Source of the DNA: a bacterium UBP14_UBA6098
GTDB lineage: Bacteria > UBP14 > UBA6098
Direction of reading: 5' to 3'
Assembly: GCA_002428525.1 (NCBI GenBank)
Contig: DIWU01000027.1
Span: 4,992 to 34,732 of the forward strand
DNA length: 29,741 nt
In this document: positions 23,688 through 29,741 of the stretch, piece after piece
How positions within the stretch are numbered: position 1 is the first letter of the stretch
Layout: the number at the start of each line of letters is the position of its first letter
The notes under the pieces: generated by a model
Told to the model about the DNA's origin: nothing
What the model saw: only the letters and a program-made list of their open reading frames with translations
Databases searched by the model: none
Translations under genes and position numbers: made by a program

Positions 23688-25115
23688 TTAACCCGGGAAC
23701 TCGCCGGCCTTGATTAGATTCGTCGCCGAGCCGGTGTTGAAGGGGAAGCCGGCGGTAATAATGTAGTATTCGCCCTTATCGATGAGCTTGTCCTTCGAGG
23801 CTATCTCGAGCGAGACCTCGATCAGCTCGTCGAAGTGTTCGATATTCGGTATCTTTTTGGGAATTACCCCCCAAAAGGAGCCGAGCCTGTTAAAGGTGTC
23901 GTCTCGGTGGGTAAGGGCATATATCATAGCCTCGGGCCGATAGCAGGAGATCATCTTCGCTGTGAAACCGCCTGCGGTGGGACAAAGTATCACCGGCGCA
24001 TTAAGCGCCTGCGCGAGGCTGGCCGCGGAACCGGAAACAGCCATAGAAACGGCGATCTCTCGGGGGATCTCCTCTTTCTTAAATCGCCTCAGGAATTGAT
24101 AATCCCTCTCGGTTTCCACAGCGATCTTCGACATGGTCTCGACCGCAAGCACCGGATGCTCGCCGATCGCCGTCTCGTCCGAGAGGAGAAGCATATCCGC
24201 GCCATCGAGGATGGCGTTAGCGATATCGGCGACCTCGGCGCGCGTCGGCCGCTGGTTATGGACCATCGAGGCGAGCATCTGAGTCGCGATGATAACCGGT
24301 TTCGCGCGGGTATTGGCCTCGTGGATTATTAGCTTCTGGATTCCCGGAACCTTCTCGAGCTGAACCTCGACGCCCAAATCCCCGCGCGCGACTATCACGC
24401 CGTCGGAGATTTTCACGATTTCGTTCAGACGCTCGACTGCTTCGTGTTTCTCGATCTTCACCAAGAACGGAATGCTTTTCCCGAAGGATCGGGCGATCTC
24501 GAAAAGCGGTTCTAAGTCCTCCGCCGAGCGTATAAAAGAGGGCGAAACGAAGTCGATCCCGAGTTCGAGCCCGAGCTTGAAATCGTCGATATCCTTCGGG
24601 GTGACCGCCGGCACTCGAAAGCTACCGTCGGGGTAGTTGATGCCCTTGCGGGAGGTCAAAGATCCGCCGATAAGGACCTCGCACTCCACCTTCGGAGGGT
24701 CGATTCGGCTCACACGGAGCACAATCGAGCCGTCGGCGAGATAGAGCTGATGGCCGAGTCGGACATCCTCCGCAAAACCCTTGTGGTTCACCGGCAAACA
24801 GTTACCATCGCTAATCTTGAGTGTGGAATCGAAGATAATCTTCGAGCCGACCTCGAGCTCGATCTTGGGCGTCGAGAGGTCGCCGATTCGTATCTTTTGA
24901 CCGCCCAAATCCTGCAGAATCGCGATTGGCGCGCCGAGTTCCCTTCGAACATCCTTAACAATCTCGATAGCTCCGATATGGTCTTCGGTTTGGCCATGAG
25001 CAAAATTCAGGCGAAAGGCGTTGACGCCGGCGTTTATCAGCGCGGCCACCGAGGCTCTATCCTCGCAGGCCGGCCCTATCGTAGCGATTATCTTAGTTCT
25101 TCTTGAGTTTCTCAT
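23688..25115 (-). CDS. pyk: Pyruvate kinase
   Basis: A glycolytic enzyme of 475 residues that makes pyruvate and ATP from phosphoenolpyruvate and ADP. The N-terminus TKIIATIGPA (7-16) is diagnostic. FLVKIEKHEAVERL contains the catalytic Lys, VARGDLGVE the metal and substrate site, and RPTRAEVADIANAILDGADMLLLSDETA the signature near the second half. Two normally conserved active-site motifs deviate: NFAHG at 37-41 where NFSHG is usual, and LGGQKIRIG at 70-78 where GPKIR or GPEIR is usual. The C-terminal regulatory domain is present. It reads as a full-length gene with its own strong promoter. Activity as a standard pyruvate kinase is likely but not certain given these changes. Confidence 0.92.
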   Translation of the reverse strand: MRNSRRTKIIATIGPACEDRASVAALINAGVNAFRLNFAHGQTEDHIGAIEIVKDVRRELGAPIAILQDLGGQKIRIGDLSTPKIELEVGSKIIFDSTLKISDGNCLPVNHKGFAEDVRLGHQLYLADGSIVLRVSRIDPPKVECEVLIGGSLTSRKGINYPDGSFRVPAVTPKDIDDFKLGLELGIDFVSPSFIRSAEDLEPLFEIARSFGKSIPFLVKIEKHEAVERLNEIVKISDGVIVARGDLGVEVQLEKVPGIQKLIIHEANTRAKPVIIATQMLASMVHNQRPTRAEVADIANAILDGADMLLLSDETAIGEHPVLAVETMSKIAVETERDYQFLRRFKKEEIPREIAVSMAVSGSAASLAQALNAPVILCPTAGGFTAKMISCYRPEAMIYALTHRDDTFNRLGSFWGVIPKKIPNIEHFDELIEVSLEIASKDKLIDKGEYYIITAGFPFNTGSATNLIKAGEFPG

Positions 25116-25558
25116 TTTTAACCTCGTTTCTCGAACGCGATATTATAACAATCGCAGCCCGAGAGTCAAGGGAGGATGGGGAATTAGGTAAAGGGTATTA
25201 CACGAGGGCGTGGCGAGCGCTCTTTTTTATTGGGTTATGGGTTTTGTGTATTGGGTTATAGTTAGGAGAGTTGAGATGTAGAGGGGCGCGGGGGATATAC
25301 TGCACCCATTTAAGGGGATGATAATAATGGGGGGTATGAAGTCACCCAAAGGAGCAGTTTCATGAAGGAAACCCAAAATAACCGCTTGCCATGCGGTGGA
25401 ATGGCGAGTATTATTGGTTTAAAGAACAAAAATAGGAGAATAATGTTTATTGGGCGAAAACTTTTTCTCACACACCACGCGGCTCCGCGCCGCACACCCA
25501 CCTCACCCGCGCCACGCCGTGGTCGAACGGGCGAAAGAAGTTGGAGATTAGTGGAATT
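25116..25558. other. Intergenic region with repeat-like sequence
   Basis: This region of about 440 nt lies between pyk and the AT-richer plus-strand block. The left end is the pyk promoter. A short stem AGGGCG/CGCTCT (25205-25223) with a T-run points along the plus strand, although no plus-strand gene precedes it. An 11-nt direct repeat TATTGGGTTAT occurs at 25228 and 25249. GGCGTGGCG (25207-25215) and CGCCACGCC (25510-25518) are inverted copies about 300 nt apart. AATAACCGC and TGCCATGCGGT (25377-25397) recur near 11076-11150. A small frame at 25362-25562 is described separately. The mixture looks like a degraded or dispersed repeat. Confidence 0.5.
25142..25169 (-). promoter_or_regulatory. 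pyk: Promoter of pyk (TTGACT-16-TATAAT)
   Basis: On the minus strand, TTGACT (25164-25169) and perfect TATAAT (25142-25147) are separated by 16 nt. The transcript would start near 25135 with a leader of about 20 nt carrying the ribosome site GAGG before the ATG at 25115. It is the best promoter match in the window. Confidence 0.75.
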
Positions 25559-25562
25559 ATGA
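25362..25562 (+). CDS. Small basic hypothetical ORF, doubtful
   Basis: A 66-residue frame rich in Arg, Lys and Pro (MKETQNNRLPCGG at the start, LTHHAAPRRTPTSPAPRRG later). No family is recognised and the composition is low-complexity. In favour of translation are a strong ribosome site (AAAGGAG, 8 nt spacing) and the stop TGA overlapping the next gene start as ATGA. Against it are the lack of any domain, the repeat-like surroundings and a GC content unlike the AT-rich gene that follows. It may be a by-product of a dispersed repeat, or a leader peptide for the downstream gene. Confidence 0.3.
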   Translation: MKETQNNRLPCGGMASIIGLKNKNRRIMFIGRKLFLTHHAAPRRTPTSPAPRRGRTGERSWRLVEL

Positions 25563-27763
25563 TAAAAGCTATAATAACTCTGTTTTTAGTTTTCATTTCT
25601 GCCGCAGTCGCTGGGATGGAGCTTATCGATATAGTCGATTGGGGTGGGCCGTGCGCTATAGCTACGCGCAACAACGGTGATGGAACGGAATGCGTTGTCG
25701 GTGCGTTTAGAGCAGGGATTCAAACGTATTTAATGAACTCGACAACATGCGAAAAGATAGACAGCGGACGAGTATTACATCCAATAATCCCAGGCGAACC
25801 TGTCGATGTATTTTGGCAAGGAGATTCCTTATTTGCATTTTATGACGATGCCGTAATGATATATAATCTCGCTTCGCCGCTTTCGCCGATTTCGACTGGT
25901 GTGATCCCTATTTACGAGATTTATCCTGAATACGAGTTAATGAGAGTATATTGGGGAGATTCGGCGATTTTTATCGAATACGCCGATACGATAACCCATG
26001 AATACTGGTTGGGTTTGTTCGACCGGGATTTAATGTCCGCGGGGGTGTGTTTTGAGTTAATACGACATAATTTGGATTATCCAAGTCTGAGCATGGATAT
26101 AATCGGATCGAATATATATATTTCCCAAAATCGCTGTTTTTACGTTGTGCAGTTAAGTGGAAGCTCTTTAGATACAATATTTTATATATCCGGTAACGAA
26201 GATTACTATTTCGCTATAAACGGAGATGTTATTTTTTTAAGCTGCTATAATGATTCGAGTTATTATATATTTTTAACGGAGTATCTTATATCACCAGATA
26301 CATTGTATGCACATACACGAGATTCCACATACTATCCTTATGTTTACGGAAGTCTCGAATTGTTTAAAGGCCGCACGGAGGAGGAATTTTTAGGGACAGA
26401 TATATATTGTTTTTATAAACTACAAATAGGACATGAATGTGTTTCTATTGAAAGGATCCAAGCGGCGTATCCAAATAGAATTGTTAGTTCGGAAAGCAAT
26501 GTATATTTATCGTTTGGTTTGAGCTGGAAAAATCCAGGACCATCCTTAGCTTACATGGGGGATACTTCGATTTGTGACCTTATGCTAAATGAAAGCTCAG
26601 GGAGAATGGTAGTTCTGAGCGATTCGACCTTTATAAAAGGCGGTTCCCCAATAAGAATATATGAATATGGAAACCCAGATAGTCTGCATACATTAGCGCA
26701 GTTATTGAAACGGAACGAATTTTCCCCTATTCGATATTATTCTGCAAGGTATTATGTCCAAAAAGATACTCTAATCCTGTTTTGGATTGGAGATACTATA
26801 ATAAGTCCGGAGTTATTCGATATCAGCGTGCCAGATACATTCGTTAGAATGGCGACTTTCGGATGGATTTGGCCTTCACTCGACGTAGATCTCGGCTTTG
26901 TCGATTCTTTCGTATATGCATTTGAATTTAATGTTGTATCAAGCAGTTATTTCTACCTTTTCAAAGCTGGTCCTCTTAATATACTTACGGCATTAGAGAC
27001 ACACGAATTCGAACTACCTGGTGCGTGTTATGGAGCTGTGCAAATCGATAATTATTTCATTCATAACGAATATTCCGATGGTTTAGGGTATGTTTATACA
27101 CCCGAAGACCTTGTCCTGTTTATTCCTTCCGACACTATACCGGGAATCTTCCTATTTCCTTATACTCGACCGATACAATTCGAGAACAGTATTCTATTTA
27201 AGTCTATTACCCACGATTACGCCTTCGCGGTTAAATGCGATAGCACCGGTTTGACAGTAACTTACGATTCTTTGTTCTTGGAATGGGACTATGTGGATGG
27301 CTATATAAGCGATTCGATTATATACGAGTTTAGAAACGATAAGCTTTTCGCGCATAAAATGAACGAGGATTTCACTATCCACGAAACATTGGATTCTCTG
27401 AAACTTGCTTCTGGCAATATATTACAGATTGGCGATTATCTTTATGTATCAACAAATTATGGTCTTGCTATAGTAGATATCTCCGACCTGACCAACATCG
27501 AAGAAACAGACGCAAAAACGGTTCTGCCAGTAAACTTAAACATCTCCACATACCCGAATCCGTTCAATTCAGAATGTCTAATCCATGGCCCCGAATCCGC
27601 TGAAATTTCGATCATGTCTATCGATGGTCGATCCATAGAAAAGCTAACTCTGGACAAAACTGGTTTTGGGCATTGGAGCCCCTCCGAGGAAATTGCTACA
27701 GGAGTATATTTGATCAAATCAAAAGAAAACGGGCAAACCGCGAAGGCGGTGTTCATTAAATAG
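25559..27763 (+). CDS. Secreted propeller-like T9SS-cargo protein
   Basis: From the ATG at 25559 the protein has 734 residues, with signal peptide MIKAIITLFLVFISAAVAG. An in-frame TTG at 25541 would put charged residues before it and is less likely. The body (about 20-640) is a series of beta-strand segments rich in Tyr, Asp and Ser with repeated patterns such as GDSLFAFYDDAVMIYNLASP and GDYLYVSTNYGLAIVDISD. The last resembles LVIVD repeats, so a beta-propeller is probable. The tail is a T9SS type A-like domain (TYPNPFNSECLI, MSIDGRSI, ATGVYLIK, final VFIK). The gene is clearly AT-richer than those left of 25116, with many TTA, ATA and AGA codons. Its stop is 13 nt before the C25 peptidase start, so the two are probably co-transcribed. 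Function unknown. Confidence 0.8.
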   Translation: MIKAIITLFLVFISAAVAGMELIDIVDWGGPCAIATRNNGDGTECVVGAFRAGIQTYLMNSTTCEKIDSGRVLHPIIPGEPVDVFWQGDSLFAFYDDAVMIYNLASPLSPISTGVIPIYEIYPEYELMRVYWGDSAIFIEYADTITHEYWLGLFDRDLMSAGVCFELIRHNLDYPSLSMDIIGSNIYISQNRCFYVVQLSGSSLDTIFYISGNEDYYFAINGDVIFLSCYNDSSYYIFLTEYLISPDTLYAHTRDSTYYPYVYGSLELFKGRTEEEFLGTDIYCFYKLQIGHECVSIERIQAAYPNRIVSSESNVYLSFGLSWKNPGPSLAYMGDTSICDLMLNESSGRMVVLSDSTFIKGGSPIRIYEYGNPDSLHTLAQLLKRNEFSPIRYYSARYYVQKDTLILFWIGDTIISPELFDISVPDTFVRMATFGWIWPSLDVDLGFVDSFVYAFEFNVVSSSYFYLFKAGPLNILTALETHEFELPGACYGAVQIDNYFIHNEYSDGLGYVYTPEDLVLFIPSDTIPGIFLFPYTRPIQFENSILFKSITHDYAFAVKCDSTGLTVTYDSLFLEWDYVDGYISDSIIYEFRNDKLFAHKMNEDFTIHETLDSLKLASGNILQIGDYLYVSTNYGLAIVDISDLTNIEETDAKTVLPVNLNISTYPNPFNSECLIHGPESAEISIMSIDGRSIEKLTLDKTGFGHWSPSEEIATGVYLIKSKENGQTAKAVFIK

Positions 27764-27776
27764 GAAAGGAAAAACG

Positions 27777-29741
27777 ATGAAAAATAATGCGATTATGTTT
27801 GTTATTTTAGTAATGTTTATCCCGTGTTTATTGCAGGCAAAGTGGATAACATTAATACCCGGGTTTAACGACTCAACGGCAACTTTTGAGGTAACCCATT
27901 CCGACGACGATAGCACAATTGTAGAAATAGAGATTCCGGGCGTTTGGGCGGACTCTATTTATGATGGTACTTCCAATAAAACCTATTGGTCGTTTAATCC
28001 ATATGAATTGGATTTTGCACCATGGGGTGATTCCCTTGGTAAGCCGACATTCAAGTATAAAAATGGGTGTCTATTTGCCCCTGATTCTGGTGGTTATTCG
28101 ATTACAATTTCACAAACAGAGGACTCTATTTTATCTGGATATCATATAATTCCCTGTAGTTGGGGGGATAGTATAGGTGTATTTGACGAAGATTCTGCAA
28201 CTTATAACGATACAATATGGTTAAACACCGATACAATTATCTCAGATACGGCAACATGGAGAGGAACACATTTAGTGAGATTCGCTTTTAACCTTTATTC
28301 ATATAAACCATCGGGAGATACAATAAAAATTAATAGAAAAGTAAGAGTTAAATTTACATTCGACAACAATTACGACACTTTATTCGTCGAACCATATATT
28401 GAAGAAACGTATTCTTCGATTTTTATGGATTATTCGAGTCGAACTCGAGCTTATTACACAGATACAGATCCGCTTATTATTTATCTATATCAGGATGGCT
28501 GGGAAAGCAAAGCTGATTCATTAGCGAAATTCCGATATAAACAAGGATATAAAGTTAAAACAGTCGGTATATCTGAGATAGAAGATATTCCATACTATTC
28601 TGCCATGGATTGCACAACAGCGGTAAGAGAATTCATTCAAGATACTATGGAAGCTTATATGCCAGATTCGCCTAGCCCGTTAATGTATGTGGGAATAATA
28701 AGCCAGGATGATTATTCTTGGGATAAAATCCCATGCCATTATCGAAGTGGTGAAGAGACTGATTGGCCTTATTCAATTCCAAGTGATAATATACCACAAG
28801 TTTTTATTGGACGTATATTGGCATATGGATATACTTACTCCTCGCCGACAACACAGTATATTAAAAATATTATAAAGCACGAAACGACTTTAGTGGAGAC
28901 TGACAATAAAGAAAAGTGTCTTGTTATTTCAGGTAGTGATGGTTGGGGATACCCAGAAGAACAAAGAAAGGAATGGCTTATAAGGTCAGAATATCTTCCT
29001 TCTGATATAGAGCACTTAACATGTTATGTTGACATAACAACTGGCACAAATCCGGTTGGAACATCTTGTGCTTGGACATCATCAATTAACGACGAGTTAT
29101 TTGGTACTGATGGGTATTCTTCTGTTTGGTATGTTGGGCACGGTAGTAGTAATGTGTGGTGGAAATGCTACGGTTTATTAAGCCCGGGCTTTTGCGCAAC
29201 AGAAGGAGGTTACTCTTGGAATGACTGGATAACAGATGATTTAAAGTTTACATATCCATCTGTAATAGTATCGGATGCATGTCAAACAGGCGATGCTTTC
29301 GGGCAGAATTTCACAGCCCATGGAGCTTTAGGTTTCTTCGGGCACACTGCAAGTAATCCAAACGGGAATATGGGACATCATTTTATGCACTATCTTGCGC
29401 GTTCAAACACGGGTAAACTTGGAGAAGCATGGCTTGTAGCAACCATGGGGTGGTTTTGGGACTATGATGATGGTTCAGGTGTCGGAGAATTAATGCTTGC
29501 GTCATGTTCTCCTTATGATCGATTAATCGGAGATCCTTTATCTCGTGTATTTGTTGATATAGTCCCAGATAGTCTCAATATAAGTTTAGATTGCATTACA
29601 TATGCCGATGGAAATTTCACTGTTACTTTAAGCTCTGTTTATGGAGGCAGTGTAAGTGGCGCGAAAGTATGTCTTACGTCTGGATTAGTCGAAGACGATG
29701 TTCCAATATGTAATACTGATCTTCCCCCGAAAAAACGGACA
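27777..29741 (+). CDS. Secreted gingipain-like (C25) cysteine peptidase, 3' end outside the window
   Basis: The frame is open from the ATG at 27777 to the end of the window (655 residues) without a stop, so the gene continues beyond it. The ribosome site AGGAAAGGA (27762-27770) is strong. A signal peptide covers residues 1-21 (MKNNAIMFVILVMFIPCLLQA). A propeptide-like beta region follows to about residue 225. The C25 catalytic domain starts near DPLIIYLYQDGW (231-242). The catalytic His455 is in WYVGHGSSNVWW and Cys502 in VSDACQTGDAFG; LIGDPLSRVF follows near residue 600. C25 peptidases (gingipains, PorU) belong to clan CD and act in T9SS organisms outside the cell or in sortase-like processing. 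A T9SS tail would be expected past the window end. The gene is AT-rich like its upstream neighbour. Confidence 0.9.
   Translation, partial: MKNNAIMFVILVMFIPCLLQAKWITLIPGFNDSTATFEVTHSDDDSTIVEIEIPGVWADSIYDGTSNKTYWSFNPYELDFAPWGDSLGKPTFKYKNGCLFAPDSGGYSITISQTEDSILSGYHIIPCSWGDSIGVFDEDSATYNDTIWLNTDTIISDTATWRGTHLVRFAFNLYSYKPSGDTIKINRKVRVKFTFDNNYDTLFVEPYIEETYSSIFMDYSSRTRAYYTDTDPLIIYLYQDGWESKADSLAKFRYKQGYKVKTVGISEIEDIPYYSAMDCTTAVREFIQDTMEAYMPDSPSPLMYVGIISQDDYSWDKIPCHYRSGEETDWPYSIPSDNIPQVFIGRILAYGYTYSSPTTQYIKNIIKHETTLVETDNKEKCLVISGSDGWGYPEEQRKEWLIRSEYLPSDIEHLTCYVDITTGTNPVGTSCAWTSSINDELFGTDGYSSVWYVGHGSSNVWWKCYGLLSPGFCATEGGYSWNDWITDDLKFTYPSVIVSDACQTGDAFGQNFTAHGALGFFGHTASNPNGNMGHHFMHYLARSNTGKLGEAWLVATMGWFWDYDDGSGVGELMLASCSPYDRLIGDPLSRVFVDIVPDSLNISLDCITYADGNFTVTLSSVYGGSVSGAKVCLTSGLVEDDVPICNTDLPPKKRT

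Noticed and set aside
25205..25228. Terminator of a plus-strand gene upstream
   Set aside because: The stem AGGGCG/CGCTCT with T-run is plausible, but the preceding 1.5 kb of plus strand has no gene; it is noted only within the intergenic description.
25207..25518. Terminal inverted repeats of a small transposable element (GGCGTGGCG / CGCCACGCC)
   Set aside because: Only 9 nt match, no target-site duplication is seen, and the sequence between has no transposase remnant.
1..29741. CRISPR array, prophage or insertion sequence
   Set aside because: No regularly spaced repeats, phage structural genes or transposase frames were found on either strand.

Overview
The window looks like a chromosomal segment of an uncultured Gram-negative bacterium, probably from the FCB (Fibrobacterota-Chlorobiota-Bacteroidota) superphylum or a neighbouring candidate phylum. 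The main evidence is four secreted proteins ending in a type IX secretion (T9SS) type A-like C-terminal sorting domain (PNPFN motif, G[VT]YF near the end, terminal Lys), together with a Bacteroidota-like SecA, a Bacteroidota-like serine palmitoyltransferase and gingipain/clostripain peptidases. The visible promoters are classic TTGNNN-16/17-TATAAT types, not the Bacteroidota TANNTTTG type, so a lineage outside Bacteroidota proper is more likely. This placement is inference; no 16S rRNA is present.

Layout. (1) Positions 1-6530, + strand: the 3' part of secA, a small beta-barrel-like outer membrane protein, a serine palmitoyltransferase-like alpha-oxoamine synthase, galE and a GT4 glycosyltransferase, tightly packed like an operon. 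The last three may make a glycosylated sphingoid lipid or related envelope glycolipid. (2) Positions 6505-12818, - strand: tRNA-Ala(GGC), a GAF-AAA+-Fis sigma-54 activator just behind it, a 1012-residue T9SS cargo with a cohesin-like domain, a glycerophosphodiester phosphodiesterase with a near-consensus sigma-54 promoter in front, and an ECF-type S component. (3) Positions 12819-13099: a divergent intergenic region with a perfectly paired four-way-junction (cloverleaf) element of 140 nt. This is the most unusual feature of the window. (4) 13100-14242, + strand: an exported transglutaminase-like protein. (5) 14258-20123, - strand: a compact tyrS - secreted propeller protein - PPC-domain protein - ugd run. 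(6) 20424-23624, + strand: a secreted C11 (clostripain-like) peptidase with an intrinsic terminator. (7) 23688-25115, - strand: pyruvate kinase with a strong promoter. (8) 25559-29741, + strand: an AT-richer block with a secreted propeller-like T9SS cargo and a C25 gingipain-like peptidase cut off by the window end.

The genes together describe envelope and secretion biology. SecA exports proteins to the periplasm, and T9SS presumably carries the PNPFN-tailed cargo to the surface. GalE, Ugd, GT4 and SPT supply sugar nucleotides and lipids for the envelope. Housekeeping genes (tyrS, pyk, tRNA-Ala) are interspersed. No CRISPR array, phage gene or transposase was recognised. Dispersed inverted repeats in the intergenic regions suggest a family of small structured repeats.
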